A stretch of DNA of 64,000 nucleotides from an uncultured beta proteobacterium (GCA_903876735.1 CAIRAW010000055.1:22110-86109); one strand, 5' to 3'; positions 40,128 through 48,830 are shown, numbered from the stretch's first letter. Notes: a model not told the origin generated them from the sequence alone. Translations and numbers: made by a program.

Positions 40128-40267
40128 GTCATTGCGAGCGTAGCGAAGCAATCCATGAATTCAAACTGCATGGATTGCCGCTTCGCTACTGTCCTCGCAA
40201 TCACGACTCCAGGGTTCCTGGCCCGTACGCAGTTTCGGCCCCGAAACAGGACGCTCGCAATGACGAC
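40128..40267. repeat. Large REP-like inverted repeat
   Basis: GTCATTGCGAGCGTAGCGAA...CAATCCATG pairs imperfectly with CATGGATTGCCGCTTCGCTA...CTCGCAATC across an 11-nt loop, and a third copy of the end (GCTCGCAATGACGAC) closes the region. This is a family seen in many bacteria. It occupies most of the 250-bp gap before the aldo/keto reductase. Confidence 0.75.
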
Positions 40268-40350
40268 CAGCAAACAGCAATGAGGGCGCGCTGAACCCTG
40301 CTCTGCTAGAGTTGTCAGCGTCATACACCAATTCAGGAAGAGTCATTCCC

Positions 40351-41331
40351 ATGCAATACCGACGTCTTGGCCGCAGCGGCCTGAAGGTCAGCGAACTCTC
40401 GCTGGGGTCCTGGGTGACCTACCACACCCAGGTTGACGTGGCGGCAGCGCGTGAAATGATGGCAGCGGCGATGGACGCCGGCGTCAATTTTTTTGACAAC
40501 GCCGAAGCCTATGCCGTGGGCAAGAGCGAGACAGTGATGGGTGAAGCCATCAGGGCGCTCAAATGGCCGCGCCTGAACTACATCGTCTCGACCAAGTTCT
40601 TCTGGGGCCTGGACCGCGAGGGCGATTCCATCAACCGCAAGAGCACCCTCAACCGCAAGTACCTGATGCAGGCCATCGACGGCTCGCTCAAGCGCATGGG
40701 GCTGGACTTCATTGATCTGGTGTACTGCCACCGTCCCGACCCGCAGACGCCGGTCGAGGAAACAGTCTGGGCCATGAGCGACATGATCAGCCAGGGCAAG
40801 GCGCTGTACTGGGGTACCAGCGAATGGTCGGCCGACGAAATCCGCGCCGCCTGGGCCATCGCCGACAAACACCACCTGCATAAACCCCTGATGGAGCAAC
40901 CCCAGTACCATCTGTTTCATCGCAAGCGCGTAGAGCAGGAATACAAGCGTCTGATCGAGGATATTGGTCTGGGCCTGACGACCTGGAGCCCGCTGGCCAG
41001 CGGCCTGTTGACCGGCAAATACCGAAATGGTGTGCCCGCCGGCAGCCGCGGCGCCCTGGCCGGCATGGAGTTCCTGGTGAAGGGCCTGACCGATGCCGCA
41101 CGCAATGCGGCGCTGGCGCAGCTTGAAACCATCGCCAGCGAACTCGGTTGCAGCCTGAGCCAGATCGCCATTGCCTGGGCGGCGCGCAACCCGGCCGTCA
41201 GCACCGTCATCACGGGCGCCTCCAACCTGACCCAACTGCGCGACAACCTGGCCTCGGTCGCCGTCATTCCAAAGCTCACGCCCGAGGTCTTGGCGCGCAT
41301 CGACCTGATCAGCTTGCCGCTGGCAGGTTGA
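40351..41331 (+). CDS. Aldo/keto reductase (Kv-beta-like subgroup)
   Basis: 326 residues, TIM barrel with the catalytic tetrad D49, Y54, K82 and H127 ([20 protein letters not shown]). [12 protein letters not shown] and [10 protein letters not shown] match the AKR6/YghZ-like group. NADPH-dependent carbonyl reduction is likely; substrate unknown. It ends just before a bidirectional terminator. Confidence 0.93.
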   Translation: MQYRRLGRSGLKVSELSLGSWVTYHTQVDVAAAREMMAAAMDAGVNFFDNAEAYAVGKSETVMGEAIRALKWPRLNYIVSTKFFWGLDREGDSINRKSTLNRKYLMQAIDGSLKRMGLDFIDLVYCHRPDPQTPVEETVWAMSDMISQGKALYWGTSEWSADEIRAAWAIADKHHLHKPLMEQPQYHLFHRKRVEQEYKRLIEDIGLGLTTWSPLASGLLTGKYRNGVPAGSRGALAGMEFLVKGLTDAARNAALAQLETIASELGCSLSQIAIAWAARNPAVSTVITGASNLTQLRDNLASVAVIPKLTPEVLARIDLISLPLAG

Positions 41332-41353
41332 GGCGAAGAAACAGGCAAAAAAA

Positions 41354-41380
41354 CGGCACCCGCAGGTGCCGCTCTTGTTT
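41354..41380. terminator. Bidirectional Rho-independent terminator
   Basis: Stem CGGCACC-CGCA-GGTGCCG (41354-41371), followed by CTCTTGTTT on the + strand and preceded by A7 (a U-run on the minus strand). It serves both the aldo/keto reductase and the convergent phasin gene. Confidence 0.85.
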
Positions 41381-41402
41381 GGTGCTGCAGGGCAGCGCCG
41401 GA

Positions 41403-41948
41403 TTAACGCTTCTTGGTTGCGCTGGTGGCAGCCTTGACAGCCTGGTTGGTCAGGTTGGTGAAGTTGGCTTCGGCCATTTCAGCAGCCTTCTTGGCCGAAC
41501 CCTTGGCGGATTCAATGGCAGTCTGGCTGGCGTTCAGGGCTTGCTTGAATGCAGCGACAGCCGATTCGGTACCGGCCGGTGCGTTCTTGGCCAGGTTTTC
41601 CACCACGCCGCTGAAAGTGTCTTGGGCTTCGGCCAGCTTGGCTTCAAACGACTTCGTGAAATCGGCACTGGATTCAGTGGCGATAGCGTACACATGACGG
41701 CCATAGGCAACGGTCTTTTCAGCGGCAGGCTGGAACAGGCTGGTTTGCAGCGTCATGAATTGTTGCGGGTCCTTGGCAGCCAGAACGGCTTGGTACTGGC
41801 TGAAAGCGTCGCCCAGCAGGGCCTTGGAGGTGGCCATGTTCAGTTCAACCAGCTTTTCAAAGCCAGCGTAGGCGTTGGTGGTCAGGGCTTCCAGCGCTTG
41901 GGCGTTGGCTTTGTTGGAGGCGGTGAATTGTTCGGCGTTGAAGTTCAT
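41403..41948 (-). CDS. phaP: Phasin-family polyhydroxyalkanoate granule protein
   Basis: 181 residues, amphipathic and alanine-rich, beginning MNFNAEQFTASNKANAQALE with FEKLVELNM, as in PhaP-type phasins that coat polyhydroxybutyrate granules. The ATG at 41948 has AAGGA seven bases upstream (aaggaacaccccATG), so the upstream ATG at 41999 is rejected. Confidence 0.92.
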   Translation of the reverse strand: MNFNAEQFTASNKANAQALEALTTNAYAGFEKLVELNMATSKALLGDAFSQYQAVLAAKDPQQFMTLQTSLFQPAAEKTVAYGRHVYAIATESSADFTKSFEAKLAEAQDTFSGVVENLAKNAPAGTESAVAAFKQALNASQTAIESAKGSAKKAAEMAEANFTNLTNQAVKAATSATKKR

Positions 41949-42002
41949 GGGGTGTTCCTTGAAAAAATGGGTTATTGCTTGGCAACCGCTGAAATGCAAT
42001 TT

Positions 42003-42076
42003 ATGTTGCAGTGCAGCATGGAACGAATTATAGGGAAGATTTGCCTTTGATCAAGTAATTTGTTGCAGCGCAACAA
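42003..42076. promoter_or_regulatory. Paired TTGC-N3-GCA palindromes upstream of phasin
   Basis: ATGTTGC-AGT-GCAGCAT (42003-42019) and TTGTTGC-AGC-GCAACAA (42060-42076) are two closely related palindromes in the phasin leader. They resemble sites of the PHB-responsive repressor PhaR, which represses phasin genes. The assignment is inference. Confidence 0.5.
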
Positions 42077-42088
42077 TCATTAGAGGCT

Positions 42089-42118
42089 TTGGTCTAGGCC
42101 AGGCCCATGCTCTATACT
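42089..42118 (+). promoter_or_regulatory. Sigma-70 promoter for tRNA-Gly
   Basis: TTGGTC, 18-bp spacer, TATACT, about 50 bp upstream of the tRNA. Confidence 0.55.
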
Positions 42119-42169
42119 GCTGCAGTACTCCAACGCGCCTGGACGGCCCACTGGTGGTACCCATCCGAT

Positions 42170-42243
42170 GCGGGTGTAGTTCAATGGCAGAACGGCAGCT
42201 TCCCAAGCTTCATACGAGGGTTCGATTCCCTTCACCCGCTCCA
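42170..42243 (+). tRNA. tRNA-Gly (anticodon CCC)
   Basis: 74 nt with encoded CCA. Acceptor GCGGGTG pairs fully with CACCCGC; D-stem GTTC/GAAC; anticodon loop TTCCCAA gives CCC; T-loop TTCGATT. The anticodon stem has one C-U mismatch. The gene is directly followed by integrase-family genes in the same orientation, so its 3' end is the probable attachment site. Confidence 0.96.
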
Positions 42244-42275
42244 ATTTTTTATCTTAAATAGTCTCAAGAAGACTC

Positions 42276-42309
42276 AAAACCCGCCTTTTTCACTGGAGAG
42301 CGGGTTTTT
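42276..42309 (+). terminator. Rho-independent terminator after tRNA-Gly
   Basis: AAAACCCGC / GCGGGTTTT nine-base stem with a 15-nt loop followed by T residues. Confidence 0.85.
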
Positions 42310-42354
42310 CATTGTTTCACCCAATATTACTGGGTATCATCGAAACTCGATTTA

Positions 42355-42407
42355 TTGACGGGTCATTTGACGGTATATGACTACCCAAGGAAAGTCGTAT
42401 ACCGTCA
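42355..42407. promoter_or_regulatory. Candidate integrase arm-binding sites
   Basis: TTGACGGGT (42355), TTGACGGTAT (42367) and the inverted TATACCGTCA (42398-42407) occur between the tRNA terminator and the first element gene. Two of them form GACGGTATATGAC / GTCGTATACCGTC, a 13-bp inverted repeat with one mismatch (42369-42381, 42394-42406). The position fits arm sites for DUF4102-type integrases, or an operator for the first gene. Confidence 0.45.
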
Positions 42408-42420
42408 GTAGGAAGGAAAG

Positions 42421-43119
42421 ATGAAACTGACTGATGACTTTGTGCAAGATGTTGCACCCACTGAATCCAAATCCGTGAGAAAGTGTTCTGACGGGCATGG
42501 GTTGGTCCTGCTGGTCAAGGCTAGTGGCAAGTACTGGCGTCTGAATTACAGCTTTGCTGGGAAACGCAACACATTGGCGCTGGGTGTTTACCCGGCTGTG
42601 TCGCTGGATGAGGCCAGGATGAAGTGCAAGAACGCGCGCGCACTACTGACCGGCGGGGTCGATCCAAGTCTTCATAGGAAAGAGGCTAAGCGTGCGGTGC
42701 AAGGATTACGACCAAGACACCCGGGGGCTCTTCTTCGGGATGTTGTATTGCCTGGTTTGTCGATACCGACGGAATCATTCGCTGATCTGTTGAACCTGGC
42801 TGTGGAACACATGGAGCAACTGCTGAACGAGCACTCGCCAATGACCTGTCCGATTGCGTTAAAACTGGAGCAGCTGTTACTTGTCAAAGCCGAAATCTGG
42901 ATGACGATGCAGCAAGCTGTTGAACTTTGGGATGCCCGAACCGAACTGCAGCGCGTGAAGAATTTTGGAACACGGTTGAAACTACAAGATCTGGCACTGG
43001 CACTGGCACCGGCAACGGACGACCATCAATTCAATATCGTGGCCACTAGTGCTGCGCAAATGCTCAATGAAATGTCGGTCGGCAAGGCTGCTTTCGGACC
43101 GAACCAGGCTGAGAGGTAA
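42421..43119 (+). CDS. DUF4102 arm-binding domain protein lacking a recombinase domain
   Basis: 232 residues. Residues 1-80 are a clear integrase arm-type DNA-binding domain (SDGHGLVLLVKASGKYWRLNY, KRNTLALGVYPAVSLDEAR), similar to the same domain in the next gene. The remaining 150 residues are helical and show no recombinase catalytic motif; I do not recognise them. A strong AGGAAGGAAAG precedes the ATG, and the integrase starts 2 bp after the stop, so it is expressed with it. It could be a directionality factor, a regulator of integrase, or a decayed integrase. Confidence 0.75.
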   Translation: MKLTDDFVQDVAPTESKSVRKCSDGHGLVLLVKASGKYWRLNYSFAGKRNTLALGVYPAVSLDEARMKCKNARALLTGGVDPSLHRKEAKRAVQGLRPRHPGALLRDVVLPGLSIPTESFADLLNLAVEHMEQLLNEHSPMTCPIALKLEQLLLVKAEIWMTMQQAVELWDARTELQRVKNFGTRLKLQDLALALAPATDDHQFNIVATSAAQMLNEMSVGKAAFGPNQAER

Positions 43120-43121
43120 TC

Positions 43122-44366
43122 ATGGCACTGACCGACACGTTCGTAAGAAGCGCAAAACCTAGAGGCGCAAACTCCAAAGAAAAGTACACCGACGGTGGCG
43201 GCATGTATTTGCTAGTGATGTCCAGCGGCAAATACTGGCGCATGGACTACCGCTTTTCCGGCAAGCGCAAGACGCTGGCCTTGGGTGTTTACCCCGAAAC
43301 ATCTATTGTCAAAGCCAGAAAACGGCGTGAGGCGGCACGCGAATTGTTGGCCGAAGGTCTCGACCCAAGCGCGGCAAAGGCGGAGGAACGACAAATCCAG
43401 TCGGCAGCAGCGGCCAACACCTTTGAGGCTGTGGCCCGCGATTTCCATGCAACAAAGGCCGCAGGATGGAGCGAGGGCCACGCCACCAAGTGGCTGCGCA
43501 TGAATGAGTTGTACCTGTTCCCCCAGATCGGCGCCCTGCCCTTGAAATCAATCAAGACCCCCACGCTTCTAGCTGCACTACGCAAGGTGGAAACCAAAGG
43601 CATCCTCAGCACGGCGCAGGATTTGCAGGCAATGGTCGGGCAAGTGTTTCGCTTTGGGATACAGACGGGGCGCTGCGAGCGCAACCCGGCAACTGACCTA
43701 AGAGGCGCACTCAAACCCCACGTTGCAAAGCATTTTTCAGCCATCCTGGACCCGGTAGATGCTGGCGCGATGCTCCGAGCCATTGACGGATACACGGGTC
43801 AACCTGCAACGCTGGCGGCGCTGAAGTTATCGGCGCTCTTCTTTCAGCGGCCCGGCAACATTCGAGCGATGGAGTGGGCATGGGTGGACGTGGACAAAAA
43901 GCTGTTGTCCATCCCTGCAAAGGAAATGAAAAGTACGCTTCATGCAAAACTAAACGGCAAAGCACATCTGGTACCACTGGCACGTCAGGCTATAGAGATA
44001 CTAAATTCGATCAAACCGCTAACCGGGCACGGACGCTACGTATTCCCTGGTGCAAGATCCACCGACCGACCCATGAGTGACGGCACAATCAACGCAGCAC
44101 TGCGTCGTCTGGACTACGGCAACGACGAGCATGTAGCACATGGATTTCGTGCGATGGCCAGAACCATGATGGCTGAACGTCTGTCAGGCATCCCACAGGA
44201 AATGGTTGAGGCCCAGCTTGGTCACGGAAAGTCAGGTCCGCTTGGCAACGCTTACGACCGCTCCGAGTACATGCTACAACGCCAGCAAATGATGCAAACA
44301 TGGGCCGACTACCTCGACAAACTACGCATCGGGGCAGACGTAATCCCGCTACGCACGGGAACCTAG
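43122..44366 (+). CDS. P4-type tyrosine recombinase (integrase)
   Basis: 414 residues with all three parts: N-terminal DUF4102 domain (KYTDGGGMYLLVMSSGKYWR), a core-binding domain, and a catalytic domain with R in FQRPGNIRAMEW, H-x-x-R in AHGFRAMART, H in LGHGKSG and the tyrosine in AYDRSEYMLQR. Enzymes of this group integrate islands and satellites at tRNA 3' ends, which fits tRNA-Gly next door. GAGAGG in the end of the preceding gene supplies the ribosome-binding site. Confidence 0.95.
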   Translation: MALTDTFVRSAKPRGANSKEKYTDGGGMYLLVMSSGKYWRMDYRFSGKRKTLALGVYPETSIVKARKRREAARELLAEGLDPSAAKAEERQIQSAAAANTFEAVARDFHATKAAGWSEGHATKWLRMNELYLFPQIGALPLKSIKTPTLLAALRKVETKGILSTAQDLQAMVGQVFRFGIQTGRCERNPATDLRGALKPHVAKHFSAILDPVDAGAMLRAIDGYTGQPATLAALKLSALFFQRPGNIRAMEWAWVDVDKKLLSIPAKEMKSTLHAKLNGKAHLVPLARQAIEILNSIKPLTGHGRYVFPGARSTDRPMSDGTINAALRRLDYGNDEHVAHGFRAMARTMMAERLSGIPQEMVEAQLGHGKSGPLGNAYDRSEYMLQRQQMMQTWADYLDKLRIGADVIPLRTGT

Positions 44367-44581
44367 TCAACTACAGTTGCGGGGAATTGCGGGTTGTTTG
44401 AGGTGTGGAAATAGCTGTTCCCGCCCACAAAAATGCCGTGGCTGCCCTCTGTACGAGGTACAGAAACGGTAGTTGCAAACAGTGCCAACCCGGCGCACCC
44501 GAAAACACCTGGTGTTGACTCCGAAAAATTCTCGCCTCTAATTTTCATACACCGCGCTAATTCGGCGCAGCAGGAGGTGAT

Positions 44582-44785
44582 ATGGAAAAAAGAGTGATTC
44601 GCATCAGCGAGCTGGCCAGCACGCCAAAAAAGCCCGGCATATTGCCGGTGAGCCCGGCAACCGTCTGGCGATGGGTGCGCGAAGGCAAGTTTGTCGCCCC
44701 CTTCAAACTCGGGCCGTCCACGACCGTGTGGGACGCCGACAAGGTCAACGCCTGGCTGGCACTCCAAGCCGCCATGGGTCGCTAG
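44582..44785 (+). CDS. AlpA-family excisionase/regulator
   Basis: 67-residue winged-helix protein (PVSPATVWRWVREGKFVAPFKL) of the AlpA/MerR-like group. AlpA proteins activate integrase or satellite genes in P4-like and Gram-negative phage-inducible islands. An almost perfect AGGAGGTGAT ribosome-binding site sits directly before the ATG, so it should be translated well. Followed by the primase gene 9 bp on. Confidence 0.92.
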   Translation: MEKRVIRISELASTPKKPGILPVSPATVWRWVREGKFVAPFKLGPSTTVWDADKVNAWLALQAAMGR

Positions 44786-44794
44786 GAGTTGACC

Positions 44795-47700
44795 ATGACC
44801 GAAAACAAAAAACCAGAAACTGTCGCTGAAACTGGCAAGCCATGCGCGCCGTCAGGTTGTGTCCGCAAAAAAGCGCCAATTCCAAAAGCATCAAAACTGC
44901 TCGGCCCGGAAATCGCCAGCGACGAAAATATCGCAACTTTTCGCAACTCTCGCAACTATTCCGACGGAAGCGACGATCGATCCGCGCAAAACGATGTGCC
45001 CGAGCACCCGCTTGAGCCATTGCTGGCGGTCCCGGTTCCCACAGTACCACTGGCTTTTACCGTCATCACAGGGATCAATCCAAAAAGACTGACAAAAGTC
45101 ATTGGCTTGCATCCAGACGGCAGCATGAAAAAAGAAACCTCAGCCATGCTCAGCCATGGCAAGGCGCAGCGTGTTGATGCTGCTGGCTTGGTAGAACTCA
45201 AGGCACATCTGGACGGGCTCACAAGCGCACAAGCAGTGACTTGGGGCTTGACCCAGCAGGACAGCGTCGATATTTGCACGCAGGCCGACACCCAAGCCAA
45301 ATTGGAGGGCGCCGTCGCACGAACGCGGGAAAACTTTAAATACCGTATGGCACCCGGTGTAATGATGATTGACCACGATGGTCTGCCCAATGGCCAATTG
45401 TCAGCTGAGCAATTGCGCGAGCGATTGATTGGTTGCGCACCCGTTTTGGCCAATGCGCCCATGTTATGCAGACCCAGCGCGTCTGCCGGTTGTCTGCACC
45501 CTGATGGCCGGGTACTGTCAGGCCTGACTCGCCACCGCATCTATATTGCGGTATCCAACTCGAGCTTGATCCCTACTGCCGGCAAAGCGCTTGAGGCCTT
45601 GCTATGGGCTGCGCCAGGGGCTGCCTGGTGCGAAGTTGGTGTGGCCGGCCAGCGTTTGCTGCGCTGCTTGGTTGATACATCCGTGTGGCAGCCAGAAAAA
45701 CTTGATTTCGCCGGACCGTCCGTGCTGCTCGATGGTGTCTCTCGCGCGGGGGTGGACGGAGTGATCTTCGGCGACGCCAATGCCCAGTTTGATCTCAATC
45801 TGCTCATTGACAGCGCAACACCCACGATCCAAAAGGAAGCTCGTGCACAACAAAAGGCTGCGCGTGCTGGCGTCTCAGATCAATGTGACGCCGCGCGGCG
45901 CAACTGGGTTACAGAAAAAGCCCCGGCATTGGCCCAAAATCGTGGCATCAAACTTCTGCAGGCGACGAATGTACTGGAGCGCGCTGCGTTTCACCAAACT
46001 CTCATGGGCGAGTTCGAATTGACCTGTGCTGACGGTCAGGTGGTTACGGTGGGCCAGTTGCTAGACAACCCCCACCGTTGGCACAACACCCGATTTGCTG
46101 ACCCGCTGGACCCGGACAACGATCGGCGCGTGGCTGTGGCAAGGCTACTCAACGGCAATCGCCCCGACCTCTATTCACACCGCCACGGCGGGATGCGTTA
46201 TGAGTTGCGCAGGCAATCCGCCCGCATCCAGTTGGGCAAGGGAATGCGGATCGACTCGACCGATGCCGTGCTGCATGTCTTGCGCGATCGCAGCGAATTG
46301 TTTGACTTCGGCACAAACGCGATTGCCTTCGTCGCCGACGGCAAGGCAACACCGGTGAGCCGCGACTGGCTTGTTGACCACACCGGTCGGATCGCTGAGT
46401 TTTATAGCGTCAAAGCCGAGGTTGATGATTACGGCAACATTCTCTCAACCCGGGAAGTCCCGGAAGATGCACCGACCTATATCGCCAATGCCATCATTGC
46501 CAAGCATGGCAGTCGCAACTTCAGAAAGCTGACGGCAGTCACCACCGCTCCCACATTGCGTCCCGACGGGAGCGTCTTGGATGAGCCAGGACATGATCAA
46601 GCTACCGGGCTGATGTACGTCACCTCCGAGGTTTATCCGGCGCAGGTGCCTGTTGCACCGACACCGGAACAAGCCCTTGATGCAATGGCCCAGTTATGGC
46701 ACCCCATACGTTTGTTCCCGTTTGCCGACGAGATCGCTGTGGGCGTTACCTTGGCGGCCATGTTGACCGCGTGTCTGCGCCCATCACTACCGACCTGTCC
46801 GGCAACCGGATTTGACGCACCAGCGGCAGGCACAGGAAAAACTCTTCTGGCCAAGTGCATCGGGGCATTGGCCACAGGAGGTGATGTGGCCGTGCTGCCG
46901 CCGACCAATGAAGATGAAGAGTGCCGTAAGCGCCTCTTTGCCGCCCTGCGCGGTGGCTATAAAGTAATTCTGTGGGACAACGTTCGCGAACCCCTGGGCA
47001 ACTCTGTGATCGACTCGTTCCTGACGTCCTCGCTCTTTGCCGACCGTGTCCTGGGCGTTTCAGAGAACGTAGAGCTGCCAAACAGATCCCTGTTTCTGGT
47101 ATCGGGCAACAACCTGGTCTTGACGGGCGACACCCACCGGCGGGTATTGCTTGCACGATTGGACGCCAAAATTGAGACTCCGTTTAAGCGTGAGTTCGAG
47201 TTTGACCCGCTGGAGGAGGTCTGCAAAAACAGGCAGAACCTCGTTGTGGCGGCGCTTACCATTGTGCGAGCCTACATCACTGCCGGACGGCCCAAGGCGG
47301 CGGTTGGACGCATCGCATCGTTTGAAATGTGGGATGACCTGGTGCGACAGCCCTTGTGCTGGTTGCGCGAGAAGTTACATGAGTCCTGTCGAGATCTCAC
47401 TGATTTACCTGACTTCGCCGATCCGGCAGACTCCATTGACCGCGCGGCCTCTGAGAACCCTGAGACTTCAAAGCTAGCTGCATTGCTCAACGCATGGGTT
47501 ACGACGTTTGGCGTTGTTCCGACTTCAGCCTCTCAAGCTATTGCCAAAGCAGGCAATGTATTTGGTGCCGAGCCAGTGTTGTCCGATGCGCTTGAAGAGA
47601 TCGCCGGTCAGAACGGCAAGATCAACGTGCGGATTCTGGGGCGCTGGCTGGAGCGCCACGCCGGTCAGCTTTGCACCGGGTTGCGGCTGGAGTTGGCCAA

Positions 47701-47869
47701 CAAGACCAATGGACTCAAAAGATGGGTCGTGGTCAAGACGCAGCAGAGGTCCGAATCGGATGATGCGGCTGAAATAGTTGCGAGAGTTGCGAGAGTTGCG
47801 AGAAGTTGCGAGAAGTTGCGAGATTTCGGCCCTCAGCGAATTAACAAACCCGGGCACACTCTATGCTGA
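44795..47869 (+). CDS. Large primase/AAA-type ATPase replication protein
   Basis: 1024 residues. The N-terminal half has a primase-polymerase-like pattern: acidic IDHDGLPNG and CRPSASAGCL. The C-terminal half is an ATPase: Walker A APAAGTGKTLL near 676, Walker B VILWDNVRE near 725, sensor LFLVSGNN near 765. This is the organisation of primase-helicases of satellites and islands. AGGAG is six bases before ATG 44795. Both ends of the gene carry TTGCGA-type iterons in opposite orientation. The exact family is not certain. Confidence 0.8.
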   Translation: MTENKKPETVAETGKPCAPSGCVRKKAPIPKASKLLGPEIASDENIATFRNSRNYSDGSDDRSAQNDVPEHPLEPLLAVPVPTVPLAFTVITGINPKRLTKVIGLHPDGSMKKETSAMLSHGKAQRVDAAGLVELKAHLDGLTSAQAVTWGLTQQDSVDICTQADTQAKLEGAVARTRENFKYRMAPGVMMIDHDGLPNGQLSAEQLRERLIGCAPVLANAPMLCRPSASAGCLHPDGRVLSGLTRHRIYIAVSNSSLIPTAGKALEALLWAAPGAAWCEVGVAGQRLLRCLVDTSVWQPEKLDFAGPSVLLDGVSRAGVDGVIFGDANAQFDLNLLIDSATPTIQKEARAQQKAARAGVSDQCDAARRNWVTEKAPALAQNRGIKLLQATNVLERAAFHQTLMGEFELTCADGQVVTVGQLLDNPHRWHNTRFADPLDPDNDRRVAVARLLNGNRPDLYSHRHGGMRYELRRQSARIQLGKGMRIDSTDAVLHVLRDRSELFDFGTNAIAFVADGKATPVSRDWLVDHTGRIAEFYSVKAEVDDYGNILSTREVPEDAPTYIANAIIAKHGSRNFRKLTAVTTAPTLRPDGSVLDEPGHDQATGLMYVTSEVYPAQVPVAPTPEQALDAMAQLWHPIRLFPFADEIAVGVTLAAMLTACLRPSLPTCPATGFDAPAAGTGKTLLAKCIGALATGGDVAVLPPTNEDEECRKRLFAALRGGYKVILWDNVREPLGNSVIDSFLTSSLFADRVLGVSENVELPNRSLFLVSGNNLVLTGDTHRRVLLARLDAKIETPFKREFEFDPLEEVCKNRQNLVVAALTIVRAYITAGRPKAAVGRIASFEMWDDLVRQPLCWLREKLHESCRDLTDLPDFADPADSIDRAASENPETSKLAALLNAWVTTFGVVPTSASQAIAKAGNVFGAEPVLSDALEEIAGQNGKINVRILGRWLERHAGQLCTGLRLELANKTNGLKRWVVVKTQQRSESDDAAEIVARVARVARSCEKLRDFGPQRINKPGHTLC
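44932..44957. repeat. Three TCGCAAC iterons inside the primase 5' end
   Basis: TCGCAAC at 44932, 44942 and 44951 (spacing 10 and 9 bp). They are the reverse complement of the five copies at the 3' end of the gene. Confidence 0.7.
47777..47823. repeat. Five GTTGCGAGA iterons at the primase 3' end
   Basis: GTTGCGAGA at 47777, 47786, 47795, 47805 and 47815, spaced 9, 9, 10 and 10 bp. In frame they encode the ARVARVARSCEKLRD tail. The near-helical spacing suggests protein-binding iterons. Confidence 0.8.
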
Positions 47870-47909
47870 CGACGGTTCGATTTTGATCTGAATCCGTAAA
47901 AAATAACCT

Positions 47910-48072
47910 GGCGTGGGTGGCGTGGGTGGCGTGGGCTAAAACCCATTGCAGGTGTCCTGTAGAAAAAATATAAGGCCATGGCAGTAACTGCAATACCGAA
48001 TTCAAAACACTATATTTTTTTGACTGAGTACTGCAATAGGTTTTAGCCCACGCCACCCACGCCACCCACGCC
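47910..48072. repeat. Long inverted repeat with AT-rich core downstream of primase
   Basis: Perfect 34-bp arms (47910-47943 and 48039-48072), each made of three GGCGTGGG(T/C) units plus TAAAACC. After one mismatch the arms continue ATTGCAG/CTGCAAT, and further in AAAAAATATA (47963-47972) pairs with TATATTTTTT (48011-48020). The rest of the 500-bp gap to terS (48073-48371) has no gene that I can support. Confidence 0.85.
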
Positions 48073-48371
48073 AAGCGGAGTTTCGAGCCTTCAATTTGAG
48101 TTGCTTACGTGCAAATATTTGCATACATGTATTGCTTTGCAGATTAGGGTTTCTGAGCACATAGGTCTGCGGGCAAATTTGAACGCGCAGAATTTGACCT
48201 GTTCCCATAAGGGTTGCGGCGAACACCCTCCCCCGACTCGCGTCCAGAACATCACCAGCAAGTCAGCAAGTGCCCCAACGGTTTTTTCGGTCCTGCACAG
48301 CAGCCAAATGCCGTTGACTCCGAAGCGTTTCCTATGAAACTTTCCAGAACAAAATCTTTCTGGAGATACTC

Positions 48372-48830
48372 ATGTCAACATCCGATGGTTCCCAGTCGAT
48401 TACGCGTTCGCTTACCGCCATGCAGGAAATCTTCTGCCAGGAATACTTGGTGGACCTGAACGCATCGCAGGCCGCCATGCGCGCTGGCTACAGCGCCAAG
48501 ACTGCATCCCGGATCGGCCCCGAGCTCCTTGGAAAAACTTGGGTCGCTGCTCGCATCCAGGCTCTGATGAACGCCCGATCCAAACGCATCGAGCGCAAGG
48601 CCGATGACGTTTTGTCGGACCTTCAAAGGGTCAAGACCGATGCCATGAAGCAGGTGATCGACAAAGATGGCAAAAGCCTGATGGCCAATCATGCCGGTGC
48701 GCTCAAGGCACTTGAGCTCGAAGGCCGTCATCTGAAGATGTTCACCGACAAGATGGAAGTGACCGGCGCCAATGGGGACGCCATCAAACACACGGTGGAA
48801 ATCACTTACGTCACAGCCAAGCCGCGATGA
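48372..48830 (+). CDS. terS: Phage terminase small subunit
   Basis: 152 residues. The N-terminal helix-turn-helix (EIFCQEYLVDLNASQAAMRAGYSAKTA) that recognises pac/cos DNA is characteristic of the terminase_2 family, followed by a helical oligomerisation region. GGAG is seven bases before the ATG. The stop overlaps the terL start (ATGA). Confidence 0.93.
   Translation: MSTSDGSQSITRSLTAMQEIFCQEYLVDLNASQAAMRAGYSAKTASRIGPELLGKTWVAARIQALMNARSKRIERKADDVLSDLQRVKTDAMKQVIDKDGKSLMANHAGALKALELEGRHLKMFTDKMEVTGANGDAIKHTVEITYVTAKPR

Noticed and set aside
42355..42407. CRISPR-like array
   Set aside because: Only three short unevenly spaced motifs; no array with regular spacers exists anywhere in the window.
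47872..47882. GGTTCGATT as a possible second attachment-site copy
   Set aside because: Only nine bases match the tRNA T-loop, with no match to the acceptor end; too short to be an att core.
47841..48074. Minus-strand open frame with repeated Ala-Trp-Val or Ala-Thr-His units
   Set aside because: It is simply the translation of the inverted-repeat arms; no ribosome-binding site.
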